Below are positions 52,019-61,398 of a DNA stretch of 64,000 nucleotides, one piece after another. The notes below the pieces were generated by a model. It saw only the letters and a list, made by a program, of their open reading frames with translations. It ran no database searches and was not told the origin of the DNA. The stretch's first letter is position 1, and each line of letters opens with the position of its first letter. The position numbers and the translations under genes were made by a program. The DNA is from Paenibacillus marchantiophytorum (lineage in GTDB: Bacteria > Bacillota > Bacilli > Paenibacillales > NBRC-103111): NCBI RefSeq assembly GCF_014640555.1, contig NZ_BMHE01000039.1, forward strand, positions 1-64,000. The letters are read 5' to 3'.

Positions 52019-54343
52019 TTAGATCTTCTGATACTTGCCAGGAGTCATCCCTTCAAATCGTTTGAATATCCGCAAAAACGTGCTTACATCGGCATAGCCA
52101 ACACGCCCGGCAATTTCATTTACGGTTAATTTTTGCTCGGAAAGAAGTGCCTTGGCCGCTGTCAATCGCGTTTGGTTGATGAGATCGAGCAGAGTTTCAC
52201 CTGTATGTTCTTTGAATATTTTGGACACGTAGGATGGCGTTAACGAAAAGGATTCTCCGATCATCGAAATATTCAAATTCACATCTCGAAAATGCATCTC
52301 AATATAGGCTCGTATATCATTAATCAAATACGCGCGATGATTTTTCTTTTCGGTTTGAATCCATTCACAAACCTGCATCAGTACCCGATTCATATGCGTC
52401 ATCATTTCCTGAATCGTTTCACAGTTCAACAAACATTCCACGTCTTTGACATGAGCCTCAAAATTCCGCCTGCTGATCGTGCTCACCTCATCCAGCGTCT
52501 TAAGCATGGTACTTGCCAGATTAAACAAAAGGCATTTGGCAAGAGCAACCGAAACAGGATGGGCCTTGAAATTCGCCTCATAAATCTCTCCTAACAACAT
52601 CTGCGCTTTGGGCAAGTTGCCCGTCTTTACATAGTAAATGAGCTGTTGTTCAACGCTTAAAGGATAATAATAATTCCGCTGAGATTGCGCAGACTCCCTA
52701 CTTTTATCCTTGTACTGAATCAGTTGTCCACTCCCAAGTACGATTCGATACTCCAGTGCTTCCAGCGCTTCATGATACGATTGTGAAATTCCATAAACAT
52801 CACTGTGAACTCCGCTCACAGCAATCGTCATTTCGGCATGAATTTGTTCCTTCATGAAATCTTGCGTTTGGGAGGCCATTCGATTTAATTCCTTACCTTC
52901 CTCTTCTTCACTTAGAAATGGCTTCAAATTAATGATACACGCTATCAGTTCGTTCACTTCCGTTGAATAAACCGTTGCGTTCTTGCCAGCCAACTCCTCA
53001 ATCACATTGCTTAAAATGAAGTGGAGCATCAGCGTCTTCTGCCCGCAAGAGTCCTGCCCTTCGTCATCCTGTAGCTTGCCATAAGCATCCACACTGAAAA
53101 GCAGCACTGCAAACCGATCGGAATGGAATTGAACGTTGTGGGTGATGAAAGATTCCTCAAGCGGAAATTTCCGCTCCAATTGCCCCTTCAATAAACGTGT
53201 CAAGAAATGAGTTCTAATCGTATTATTATGTAGTTTCAATCGGTCACTGATAGCATCTTTTTCCACAAATGTATGATGAAGCGCGTTCTGTAGAAATGAA
53301 TATTCATTTGATTTGCCATCAAAACGAAACCCTGATTTTTGCGTCATGTTCTGCAGCAGCACCTGAATCGGCATATAATTTTTTCGCAAAAAAATAATAG
53401 TGACAATAATGCCAATCAACAAACCTAAAGCAATACTCAATCTAGTTATATTCTTCAAGTATTCCATTTTTTCATTAAAAATGTTTGCCGGCAAAACCGA
53501 TACATATTTCCAACCCGTTAGCTCAGATGTCAGGTAAGACAATGCCGCTTTGTCTTGATTCATTTCTACATAAACCAAACCCTTTTTCCCAAGCAAGCGC
53601 TCATAAGGCAGCTGATCTTGAAGCTTCTCTTTATCTTTGGACGATGCAATGAAGTGATTATCTTTATCCAGAATCAAAACCCTTGAATCATTATATTGCG
53701 GGAGACTTTCCAGCAGCTTATTCACGTTAATCAGGAAAATGAGAATAGGATGGGGCTGAATCGGATTATTAAAGATGAGCGAGCGGGCAAGCATCACCGT
53801 AGACGTGGGCTTTCCTTCGTTCCAATACAACATGGGGGAATACTTGTTGACATATTTACCAGCAAATAACTGAGTCCATTCCTCAAAGCTAGTCTCATCG
53901 CGCTGCCTCATGATGGCATGAAGACCGCGGGAATCAATGTGGTTAAACGTAGATATGACGGTATCACTATTCCCGTACATCACATAGATTTGCTCCATAT
54001 AATCATTCGCATTCTGATACGTTCGTAAATTCTCAGCGATATTGAACAGTTGAAAATAATGATCATCGGATAATGGCTTTTCTACATTCGTGAAAGAGAC
54101 TATATTTTTGTTCAAAGCAACTTCCAAACTTAATTGTTCCAAGCCTTTTAACTTACTGTCAATGGATAATTCGATTTGCGTGAGCAGCAGCTCATTGGCC
54201 CGATTAATTTCTTTCTCCACCAAACTGTGCGTAGCAGAGTAAAGAATTAAACTAATCACAATAGGGACTAACAATACAGATAAGTAAGAGAATATCCATG
54301 TTACAATTACACTCCTATTATAATTTCGGAGCTGCAGCCGCAT
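52019..54343 (-). CDS. Membrane-bound AraC-family regulator
   Basis: A 774-residue regulator with a membrane helix near the N-terminus (about 12-35), an extracellular Cache-like sensor (about 36-290), a second helix (about 295-318), a long linker and a C-terminal AraC HTH pair (about 670-773; NISMIGESFSLTPSYVSKIFKEHTGETLLDL, then VGYADVSTFLRIFKRFEGMTPGKY). Such one-component proteins are common in Paenibacillus polysaccharide loci, where they couple an outside saccharide to transcription. It lies 300 bp upstream of the secreted PL6 gene and is the likely regulator of the right half of the region. Confidence 0.9.
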   Translation of the reverse strand: MRLQLRNYNRSVIVTWIFSYLSVLLVPIVISLILYSATHSLVEKEINRANELLLTQIELSIDSKLKGLEQLSLEVALNKNIVSFTNVEKPLSDDHYFQLFNIAENLRTYQNANDYMEQIYVMYGNSDTVISTFNHIDSRGLHAIMRQRDETSFEEWTQLFAGKYVNKYSPMLYWNEGKPTSTVMLARSLIFNNPIQPHPILIFLINVNKLLESLPQYNDSRVLILDKDNHFIASSKDKEKLQDQLPYERLLGKKGLVYVEMNQDKAALSYLTSELTGWKYVSVLPANIFNEKMEYLKNITRLSIALGLLIGIIVTIIFLRKNYMPIQVLLQNMTQKSGFRFDGKSNEYSFLQNALHHTFVEKDAISDRLKLHNNTIRTHFLTRLLKGQLERKFPLEESFITHNVQFHSDRFAVLLFSVDAYGKLQDDEGQDSCGQKTLMLHFILSNVIEELAGKNATVYSTEVNELIACIINLKPFLSEEEEGKELNRMASQTQDFMKEQIHAEMTIAVSGVHSDVYGISQSYHEALEALEYRIVLGSGQLIQYKDKSRESAQSQRNYYYPLSVEQQLIYYVKTGNLPKAQMLLGEIYEANFKAHPVSVALAKCLLFNLASTMLKTLDEVSTISRRNFEAHVKDVECLLNCETIQEMMTHMNRVLMQVCEWIQTEKKNHRAYLINDIRAYIEMHFRDVNLNISMIGESFSLTPSYVSKIFKEHTGETLLDLINQTRLTAAKALLSEQKLTVNEIAGRVGYADVSTFLRIFKRFEGMTPGKYQKI

Positions 54344-54442
54344 ACGAATGACCTCCTGACCATATTTCTGTAATCATTATACATGGCTTATGAGAGCGAT
54401 TACAAACGATGTTTCATTTGATATTTTGTCAAATCGAATAAA

Positions 54443-55009
54443 TCACAATTTATAATAAGGATAATCCATTAATTTTTGAATTTCTTGTGCAGATTCACTA
54501 TTTGTTATTGTTTCTATAAAAAATAAACCAAGATCGATTGAAGCTGTGATCCCACCGCCGGTAAATACATCACCATCACGCATGGCTCGTACTTTTACGA
54601 CATCTTTGCAATAAGGCTTTAGCAAGTCTAAGGCCAAGGGGTTAGTGGTAATCGTCTTCCCCTTAGTAAAGCCTGCAGCACCTAACAAAAGAGCTCCCGT
54701 GCACACTGAAACTTTATATTTTACATTTTGTGCTGTTTTAATCCAAGTCATAAATTCTATGTCATGTATTAAAGACCTTGTCGCTATCCCGCCGGGTATA
54801 AAGATTAAGTCATACTCAGATAAATCTTGAAATACACGATCTACTTTAATTACCATCCCACGGTCATCCTTGACTTCTTGTTTATTTGAACAAGTTTCCC
54901 AAGTTAAATCATCTAGGATATTACGCTTTTTTAGCCATGTCACTGCATTATGAAATCCAGAAAAATCCAACGTTGTCATGTCATCAAATAATATAAATGC
55001 CATCTTCAT
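54443..55009 (-). CDS. DJ-1/PfpI-family protein
   Basis: A 188-residue class I glutamine-amidotransferase-like protein of the DJ-1/PfpI family. The nucleophile elbow Cys103 lies in YKVSVCTGALLLGAAGF, preceded by the acidic DLIFIPGG strand. GGGITASIDLGLFFIE is the usual third motif. Family members act on glyoxal adducts, isonitriles or unknown substrates, so no specific reaction can be assigned. It is divergent from a MocR-type regulator with an inverted repeat between, suggesting joint control. Confidence 0.85.
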   Translation of the reverse strand: MKMAFILFDDMTTLDFSGFHNAVTWLKKRNILDDLTWETCSNKQEVKDDRGMVIKVDRVFQDLSEYDLIFIPGGIATRSLIHDIEFMTWIKTAQNVKYKVSVCTGALLLGAAGFTKGKTITTNPLALDLLKPYCKDVVKVRAMRDGDVFTGGGITASIDLGLFFIETITNSESAQEIQKLMDYPYYKL

Positions 55010-55068
55010 CTTAAATCGCTCCTCAAAATTAGTATTTGTAAAAACATATTACAAATTTTATAATAATC

Positions 55069-55114
55069 CTGACCCTTTAATAAGGAACAGTTTACATACA
55101 TATTTAGGGGTCAG
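55069..55114. promoter_or_regulatory. Candidate MocR operator (inverted repeat)
   Basis: CTGACCCTTTAATA at 55069-55082 and TATTTAGGGGTCAG at 55101-55114 are near-perfect inverted copies separated by 18 bp. They lie between the DJ-1 gene and the MocR gene. Confidence 0.45.
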
Positions 55115-55130
55115 TTAGGAGGGGAATAGC

Positions 55131-56546
55131 ATCGAAATTATCCTTTCATTTAATGCTGTTGGGCCACAATATTTGCAATTGTATACCTATATCCGTTCTC
55201 TAATCCAGGATGGTGCCATAAAAGATGGTGAGAAGTTACCATCTATTCGTTCTCTTAAGGGACAACTAAACATTAGCAAAACGACAATAGAAACTGCCTA
55301 TCATATGTTGTTGGAAGAGGGTTATGTTTTCAGTAAGCAGAGATCGGGATTAATTGTAGTTAACCCGCTTCTTCCGCAACCAGCGAATCGATCTGCTTCT
55401 CTCAATGAACCGACAGGCTCGGATCTATCACGAACACAAGTGGACAATAAAGATCATATTGATTTCAATCTTCTAACCGTTGACGGTGAATCGTTCCCCA
55501 TTCGTATATGGAAATCAATCATTGGGGAATCTCTGTCAAATCATTGTCAATTCATTCACCAATATGGTGAATCCCATGGTGAATATTCATTGCGAGAAAG
55601 TATTTCAACCTATCTTCGGAATTCACGCGGCGTCACGTGTTCACCTGAACAAATTGTAATTGGTAGTGGTATTTCTTATAGTGTTCAGCTACTCTCTAGA
55701 TTGATTGGAGAGCGTTCTTTCATTGGCATTGAGAAGCATGGGATAGCTCAAGTCAGACAAGTTTTTAGTCAAAATAATTTCCATCTCATTCCGATCTCGA
55801 TGCATGATGATCAACATTTTGAGAACGTATTAACAAAGAATAAAATAAACATCTTATACGTAACTCCGTCACATCGTCCCACGGGTAGTCCTTTGCCGTT
55901 TGGTAAAAGGCAGGAAATGCTTCAATGGGCCTATAAAAATAATGGTTATATTATAGAAGACGATTATGATGGCGAACTCCGGCTTTCCGGCAAACCCGTC
56001 CCTTCACTTCAAGGGCTGGACAAAAATGGGGTCGTTATCTATATTGGAACATTCTCAAAGGTTTTCACCCCTGCTTTACGTTTAAACTATATGATTTTAC
56101 CCCCTAGTCTACTTGAAAAACTTCAAAACTTAGACTATATCTTGTCTGGACCTTCTCGAATTGATCAATGGGCCATGCAACTGTTCATTTCCCGTGGGCA
56201 TTGGTACAGGCATTTAAGACGCATGCGGAAATTATATCGAATAAAACATGATTTCTTAGTTCAATTACTGCATAGACATCTGCCTGCATCTGTCCGGGTT
56301 GAATTCAGTGGATCTGGGTTACACATCGAATTATCTATCACTACTAAAATAAGCACTGAAAAATTAATTGAATTAGCACGAAACGAGGGTGTGCTTGTGT
56401 ATGGAGGCCAGGATGCACAAACACATTCTGATCAAAACGAAGCCAAAATCTATCTAGGATTCGGAGGAATAAAAGAAAAAGACATGGAACGCGGAGTACT
56501 CTTGTTAAAAAAAGCCTGGTCTGAAGTCCTGAACATAGAAGTATGA
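55131..56546 (+). CDS. MocR/PdxR-type GntR regulator with aminotransferase domain
   Basis: A regulator of about 471 residues with an N-terminal GntR winged helix (about 14-85; DGEKLPSIRSLKGQLNISKTTIETAYHML) and a C-terminal PLP-dependent aminotransferase-like domain. The PLP lysine lies in IGTFSKVFTPALRLNYM, with IIEDDYDGELR holding the Asp. The open frame has no ATG near its start. Alignment logic puts the first residue at an ATC codon at 55131, just after a strong TAGGAGGGG site and followed by E-I-I-L-S-F. A TTG at 55173 is a later alternative that would lose about 14 residues. It is divergent from the DJ-1 gene. Confidence 0.85.
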   Translation: MEIILSFNAVGPQYLQLYTYIRSLIQDGAIKDGEKLPSIRSLKGQLNISKTTIETAYHMLLEEGYVFSKQRSGLIVVNPLLPQPANRSASLNEPTGSDLSRTQVDNKDHIDFNLLTVDGESFPIRIWKSIIGESLSNHCQFIHQYGESHGEYSLRESISTYLRNSRGVTCSPEQIVIGSGISYSVQLLSRLIGERSFIGIEKHGIAQVRQVFSQNNFHLIPISMHDDQHFENVLTKNKINILYVTPSHRPTGSPLPFGKRQEMLQWAYKNNGYIIEDDYDGELRLSGKPVPSLQGLDKNGVVIYIGTFSKVFTPALRLNYMILPPSLLEKLQNLDYILSGPSRIDQWAMQLFISRGHWYRHLRRMRKLYRIKHDFLVQLLHRHLPASVRVEFSGSGLHIELSITTKISTEKLIELARNEGVLVYGGQDAQTHSDQNEAKIYLGFGGIKEKDMERGVLLLKKAWSEVLNIEV

Positions 56547-56568
56547 GTCTTAGCTCTTGTTATTAAGA

Positions 56569-57441
56569 TTATTCGTATTTAGACAAAGACTTCCAATATT
56601 CCCATGCTTCTAAGTAATCCTCTAAATCATGTGGGTGGAATCGTATACATATTCCAATTCGACAATAAAGTTGAAAGATTACTTCTTCAATTAGCCTTGA
56701 TCTCTCAATAGGTTCATGATTGAGCAAAGAAAATGTTGCCATTAAAGTTTCCAGGTTCAAATCGTCTGGAGAAGAGCAAAAAGCATATGTAAAATCATAA
56801 AGCAAAGGACCAATCATTGGTGATGGGTCGATAACTCCAATCAGTGAAAGTTCATGAAAAACAAAATTATGTACACCCGTATCTCCATGCAGCAAATATC
56901 TAGATCCATACTCTGCACTCTTCGATATGTTTTCAACAATTGATTTCACTCTATCATAATCCTCAACTGACAAAAGGCTGCCCCAATCATTTCTTGTATC
57001 CTCCAAACTCCGATAATTCCATTCACTCCAAGTTTGAATTGGTCTTTGCAACCTTCCCCAGCTGTCCGTTTGTTGAGACTTTTCGTAATGATTGAATAAC
57101 TCCTTAACTACAACTTTCATCCAATTCATTTTTAAACCACGATTTTCATGAGTTGTACCAGTCATATAGGGATACACAATAAAAGTCATTCCAGGATCCG
57201 TATAAACAATTTCAGGTAGAATACGAATGTGCCGATATGTAGTGAGAAAGTGTTCGGCTAAGGTAATTTGTTGCTGATGATCTATCTTTAACACATATTT
57301 TGCTTCGTTGTGCTCTGAAAGAATATAAACAAGCCCATCGGTAGTTCCTTTCATATTATTCACCGTAATTTCAATGGTATCAATCACACCCTTTTCATGG
57401 AGATTATTAATGATTCTATTCATATCTACTTTATCTAACAT
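56569..57441 (-). CDS. APH-fold phosphotransferase
   Basis: A 290-residue aminoglycoside/choline-kinase-like protein. The catalytic loop is LLHGDTGVHNFVF (H-G-D-x-x-x-x-N) and the metal-binding Asp lies in GVIDPSPMIGP. Residues 40-75 form the nucleotide lobe. The ATG at 57441 with AAAAGGGGAA upstream is preferred over one 15 codons earlier. The substrate is unknown; many such proteins in Bacillales have no link to drug resistance. It is convergent with the MocR gene. Confidence 0.8.
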   Translation of the reverse strand: MLDKVDMNRIINNLHEKGVIDTIEITVNNMKGTTDGLVYILSEHNEAKYVLKIDHQQQITLAEHFLTTYRHIRILPEIVYTDPGMTFIVYPYMTGTTHENRGLKMNWMKVVVKELFNHYEKSQQTDSWGRLQRPIQTWSEWNYRSLEDTRNDWGSLLSVEDYDRVKSIVENISKSAEYGSRYLLHGDTGVHNFVFHELSLIGVIDPSPMIGPLLYDFTYAFCSSPDDLNLETLMATFSLLNHEPIERSRLIEEVIFQLYCRIGICIRFHPHDLEDYLEAWEYWKSLSKYE

Positions 57442-57677
57442 AATATTTTCCCCTTTTGTTGAAAATCCATATTTTAGAAAATCCATTCTATCTGATCATA
57501 GGTTGGTTTTGGAGGGGGATCAAGATAAAGTTTCGGTTTATTCAACTATGCTGCTCGTTAGCACAACGCGACCCCAAATATAAACCATGGTAATGATACT
57601 ATCAACAAAAACACTCCGAAAACATACGGTAAAAAATCTTGCAAACTATATGATTCACCTGAAGTGTACTGCACCGT

Positions 57678-57716
57678 TCCGCACAAAAGGCTGCACTAGG
57701 CAGCCTTTTGTGGTTT
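57678..57716 (-). terminator. Terminator of cwlJ
   Basis: CACAAAAGGCTGC pairs with GCAGCCTTTTGTG around ACTAG, 45 bp past the cwlJ stop. The rest of the 57442-57760 gap shows nothing recognisable. Confidence 0.75.
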
Positions 57717-57760
57717 GTTCAACTATCGTTCTGCGGTAGTTCAATCTCTAACCCGACAAA

Positions 57761-58204
57761 TTAAAAAGTATTATATACATTTTCACACTCTTTCGCGCTC
57801 GGTTCATAAAAACAGTGCTTCTTCCATCGTCCTGCAAGCGGCTGATTATACCAAGTTGCCGGACATGGTCCGGGATTATCGAACGATCCAGGCCGGAAAT
57901 ACCATAGGGAGAATTTGCCTGGCCAATCCCGTTCCCCATTCACAGTCCGTTGGGCCAGACGGCGTTCCCTCTCTCTTGCGTTTTGATAGTACGTACCATG
58001 TTGCAATGCTTCGAACGCATGCGGTTGGTTGATCATTTGGGGAATTGTCCGGATTCCTTTGAAATCGGAGCAATTCGCTCTTATTCGGTTAATGCCAACA
58101 TTTCCAACAAGGAGCATACCCTTTTCGCCCTCGGTCTCAGCTTCTGCTCGAAGCAACCTTGCCAACATATCAATATCCTGTTTCCTGGCTTTTACGACTG
58201 CCAT
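57761..58204 (-). CDS. cwlJ: Spore cortex-lytic cell wall hydrolase CwlJ
   Basis: A 147-residue germination hydrolase of the SleB/CwlJ (Hydrolase_2) family that cleaves cortex peptidoglycan at muramic lactam. Nearly every block of B. subtilis CwlJ is visible: ARLLRAEAETEGEKGMLLVGNVGINR with the candidate catalytic Glu, NCSDFKGIRTI, QPHAFEA, NGERDWPGKFSLWYFRP, ATWYNQP and KECENVYNTF at the C-terminus. It lacks a signal peptide, like CwlJ, which is placed in the spore coat. No GerQ gene is adjacent. It supports a spore-forming host. Confidence 0.95.
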   Translation of the reverse strand: MAVVKARKQDIDMLARLLRAEAETEGEKGMLLVGNVGINRIRANCSDFKGIRTIPQMINQPHAFEALQHGTYYQNARERERRLAQRTVNGERDWPGKFSLWYFRPGSFDNPGPCPATWYNQPLAGRWKKHCFYEPSAKECENVYNTF

Positions 58205-58349
58205 TTGCTCACCTCTTTAGATTTCTATACACATCATATTGTGGGTGAAGCGGATGTGTTACTCTGGCAAAATAGTGAGCGATAATAAAGAGCCGTTCCA
58301 TCACTGCCAACTAATTTTGTCAGCAGCCTTCTCGATCTAATAAGTTGTC

Positions 58350-59339
58350 TCAAAGCATGTGTAATTCTAGTAATTGCTTTATTGATGAGCTATTCTTATT
58401 CAGCCAGTTATTTCTATTGTAGAATTGATTGAATATGTAATTGAAGTTCTCTTTTATATCATTCCCTGAATGATGCATACCGATATAGAAATGAAGTACC
58501 GCGATATGATACACCTGGGTCATTAACTGAAGGCTCTTTCGATGACGGACATAGCCCTGAATGAATGCCTCAGCCATTTCCAAAGAGCCATTACTCATCT
58601 GAAGAATATGATTAAGGCAAATGGTAAACTCCATAAAGCTCGCATCAATTGATGTAAAATCAAAATCTAGTACACCAACAATTTTATTATTTTGTGCCAA
58701 TAAGTTAAATATCAACAAGTCGTGATGAACAAGTTGTTTGGGCAATTCCATTAATTTGTGCATATTTTTATCCAGTGAAGAAATCATTTCTTGATAAAAA
58801 GTTAGGTTAGTTTCGGGAATTTGAAAAGGTGGATTTTCCATAAAAGATATCACCGCAAGATGATCGGCTAGTGGATGAAGAGCATAAATCTCCAAAAAAG
58901 ATTTCCCCTGGTACTCTAGTAGTCCAGTTTCGTAATTAATTAGTGTGGAAGAGATTTCTCCGACAACATGACCAAATTCAGCAGCATATTTGATATCTAA
59001 CAATGCAGGGACAATCCCTTCAACAAAGGAAACCAATGCACCTAGCATTCCGTTTGAGAATTGTACATATTCATTTCCTGTAAGTGTGTGAAGAAATACA
59101 GGTACTTGAAAAGATAGATCTTTTTTATTGAGAAATGATGTTATTTGAGATTCAAATTCAATGCCTTCTATATTTTTGGTATATGGATTATAGATGCGAA
59201 TTACGTACTTTTCACCATCAATCGTTATTATTTTTGTTAGGTTTGTCAGACCAAATGGAACCGACTCAATAGTATAAGTCTCATCTTTAAAATAATTACG
59301 AACTAACTCATCTATCGCTTCCTGCATGAGATCCTCCAT
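58350..59339 (-). CDS. APH-fold phosphotransferase (HSK2-like)
   Basis: A 329-residue kinase-like protein. The first lobe has GEKYVIRIYNP and the catalytic loop is VHHDLLIFNLL, followed by VGVLDFDFTSID with the metal-binding Asp. It resembles the homoserine-kinase-like/APH group often annotated as phosphotransferase. It differs from the kinase at 56569 and is not a tandem copy. The N-terminal ATG could also be four codons further in (MQEAIDEL). The substrate is unknown. Confidence 0.78.
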   Translation of the reverse strand: MEDLMQEAIDELVRNYFKDETYTIESVPFGLTNLTKIITIDGEKYVIRIYNPYTKNIEGIEFESQITSFLNKKDLSFQVPVFLHTLTGNEYVQFSNGMLGALVSFVEGIVPALLDIKYAAEFGHVVGEISSTLINYETGLLEYQGKSFLEIYALHPLADHLAVISFMENPPFQIPETNLTFYQEMISSLDKNMHKLMELPKQLVHHDLLIFNLLAQNNKIVGVLDFDFTSIDASFMEFTICLNHILQMSNGSLEMAEAFIQGYVRHRKSLQLMTQVYHIAVLHFYIGMHHSGNDIKENFNYIFNQFYNRNNWLNKNSSSIKQLLELHML

Positions 59340-59401
59340 TTTATGTCTTGAATCTATCCCACTATCGTTCAGCCTTTGTTCAAATAAGGAGTCACATGTA
59401 T

Positions 59402-60193
59402 TTACACGAGAAATTGATAATAATTAGAAGAACTAGGGATGAGAGTGGCGAACGATTGAAACGAACGATACAACTCAGCGATTACGCGGTGCCCCATCCA
59501 ATCGTATGGAAGCAGCGACACCGGAAGCATGGGATCCCTAAGGCTAATCTCGCTGATAACCTCTCCGACATGCAAATAAAGGACGAACAGCTCTAAGGGA
59601 TCCATCCTTCCTCTGATTTCCTTATTCAAAGCCGGCACGAATTCGTCTTGATACCACTGCCACTTCTCCTGATGCAGGCGATGGATGTCAGCTAACGGCC
59701 AAATGTCGGCTGCCCGCTCTGGAGTAATATCCCGATACAAAATCGACGCTTCCGAGATAGTGACGTATTCATCCATGGAGGCCGCTTGAATTAATGACAA
59801 AAGCTGCTTTCTATAATCCCAAGGAGAGACATATACGCCTTTATATAGTTGACCGAAGCCAAGCTGCAGCAGCTGTAAACGGAATTGATCCCTTCTTTGC
59901 CTCTCCGGCTCCGGTACCTCGAAGTGCACGAAATACCATTTACGGTTCCAGTCCACATCGTACTGCCGCGGTTTCCGGTTCACGAAGGATACAAACTGCT
60001 CCCCTTTGTCCATGATGGAATACTGGGAACGCTCTTCCGCATAAATATACTTTTCTTTCTTCATTCGTGAAAGAACGTTCCTAATCGACTGTTCCTTATA
60101 ACCGCGTTTTGTATAAATTTGTACTAACTCTTTAGTATGCATGCAACGCTTTTTTGTCAGCAGGAAAAGTATCTGCTTTTCGATTGACAGCAT
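59402..60193 (-). CDS. PaaX-family transcriptional regulator
   Basis: A 263-residue regulator. The N-terminal winged helix (about 1-75; KQILFLLTKKRCMHTKELVQIY, then IRNVLSRMKKEKYI) is followed by a PaaX-like central domain (WNRKWYFVHFEVPE, QLGFGQLYKGVYVSPWD) and a C-terminal domain (about 180-245; LYLHVGEVISEISLRDPMLP) as in repressors of aryl-CoA catabolism. The start taken is the ATG at 60193; the longer reading from 60262 would overlap the divergent UPF0173 gene by 54 bp. The ligand is unknown, as no aromatic pathway genes are in the window. Confidence 0.82.
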   Translation of the reverse strand: MLSIEKQILFLLTKKRCMHTKELVQIYTKRGYKEQSIRNVLSRMKKEKYIYAEERSQYSIMDKGEQFVSFVNRKPRQYDVDWNRKWYFVHFEVPEPERQRRDQFRLQLLQLGFGQLYKGVYVSPWDYRKQLLSLIQAASMDEYVTISEASILYRDITPERAADIWPLADIHRLHQEKWQWYQDEFVPALNKEIRGRMDPLELFVLYLHVGEVISEISLRDPMLPVSLLPYDWMGHRVIAELYRSFQSFATLIPSSSNYYQFLV

Positions 60194-60208
60194 TCGGTTT
60201 TTGAAAAA

Positions 60209-60904
60209 ATGAACCTTATTTTTCACGGACACTCTTGCATTCAAATCTCGGATGGGGAGCACTCAATCGTCATCGATCCATTCTTGACCGGCAATCCCGT
60301 TGCCAAATCGAAAGCCGAGGACATTAAAGTTCAATATATCTTGCTTACACACGGACACACGGATCACACCGCTGATGCGGAAGCTATCGCCAGAGCTAAC
60401 GATGCCACCATCATAGCCACTTTTGAGCTCGCTACCTATTACTCTTGGAAGGGCCTCAAAACGATCGGAATGAACATCGGAGGAACTGTGGACTTAGGAT
60501 TTGCCAAAGCAAAGCTTGTTCATGCATTCCACAGCTCTTCCATCATCTTTTACGATTCCCAAAGCATCGTCTATGCAGGCATGCCGGGCGGATTTGTCCT
60601 AGATTGGAACGGAGTTACGCTTTATCATGCCCGCGACACCTCCTTGTTCGGAGATATGAAAATGATCGGCGAACTTCACGATATTGATTACGCGGTACTG
60701 CCAATCGGGGATTTTTACACAATGGGGCCTAAGGATGCTCTGCTTGCAGCAAAGTGGCTGCAAGCAAAGAACGTGATCCCGGTTCATCACAGCACATTCC
60801 CGGGCATCGCGCAAGATACTGTCGCCTTCACCGCGCAGCTGAAGGAGCAAGGAATTGAAGGCTTCGCTCTCCAGCCAGGAGAACAACTTACACTTGTAAA
60901 ATAG
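60209..60904 (+). CDS. UPF0173 metal-dependent hydrolase (metallo-beta-lactamase fold)
   Basis: A 231-residue protein of the UPF0173 family. The start MNLIFHGHSCIQI is the normal family N-terminus. The metal motif is LLTHGHTDHTADA (His48, His50, Asp52, His53). Further blocks are GHAFHSSS-like ligand His and PVHHSTFPGI at the C-terminus. The physiological substrate of the family is unknown. The start codon lies only 15 bp from the divergent PaaX start, and no ribosome site is visible in that gap, so it may be poorly translated or leaderless. Confidence 0.88.
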   Translation: MNLIFHGHSCIQISDGEHSIVIDPFLTGNPVAKSKAEDIKVQYILLTHGHTDHTADAEAIARANDATIIATFELATYYSWKGLKTIGMNIGGTVDLGFAKAKLVHAFHSSSIIFYDSQSIVYAGMPGGFVLDWNGVTLYHARDTSLFGDMKMIGELHDIDYAVLPIGDFYTMGPKDALLAAKWLQAKNVIPVHHSTFPGIAQDTVAFTAQLKEQGIEGFALQPGEQLTLVK

Positions 60905-61073
60905 TAGGTGTCATTACTACGCATATCAATCTGCATCATCTCGTTCTGACCGTTACGAACCTTGATTTCCGATTTTTTCAATGTATTGTTCAGCATTAAT
61001 GAGCAACTCTACGAGTGCCATTTTTGATATTTTTTTCGAATATGTAGATTACCTAGTATCATGTGAACGTGTA

Positions 61074-61104
61074 AAAAGGAGCTGCCGTGGCAGCTCCTTC
61101 ATCG
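61074..61104 (+). terminator. Terminator downstream of the UPF0173 gene
   Basis: GGAGCTGCC-GT-GGCAGCTCC followed by TTCATCGTTTG. It lies 170 bp past the stop; the stretch between holds no gene. Confidence 0.65.
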
Positions 61105-61162
61105 TTTGTTAGAGTCCTTTATTCAACAAACGTTAATGTTTTTTATCCAAGTCAATGCACCT

Positions 61163-61398
61163 TGAGACAAGCCCTTACGAACTCAATAACCTTTATTCAA
61201 TCAAAATCGTCCATTCTGAAAATCTAATGAATTCCAGATGCTCTATCTCAGGAAAACTATCACCTTTCCGCCTAAAATCTGCTCGATAGCGACAATTCAG
61301 TTCATTAAATCTCCAAAGCAGCCATTTTCTCGTCTATAAGCATCTTACAGTTCGTGAGATGCCTTTGAGACCGATAACCGCCGTATCGAAGAAGTCTG
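61163..61398. repeat. Dispersed ~250-bp repeat, family B, copy 3
   Basis: Matches the copies at 5745 and 37508, including CATTAAATCTCCAAAG.AGCCATTTTC. Its right end passes directly into the histidine-kinase remnant without the CCTAGCC hairpin of the other copies. Confidence 0.75.

Noticed and set aside
57715..58032. 105-codon plus-strand frame opposite cwlJ
   Set aside because: Shadow of the well-conserved cwlJ gene.
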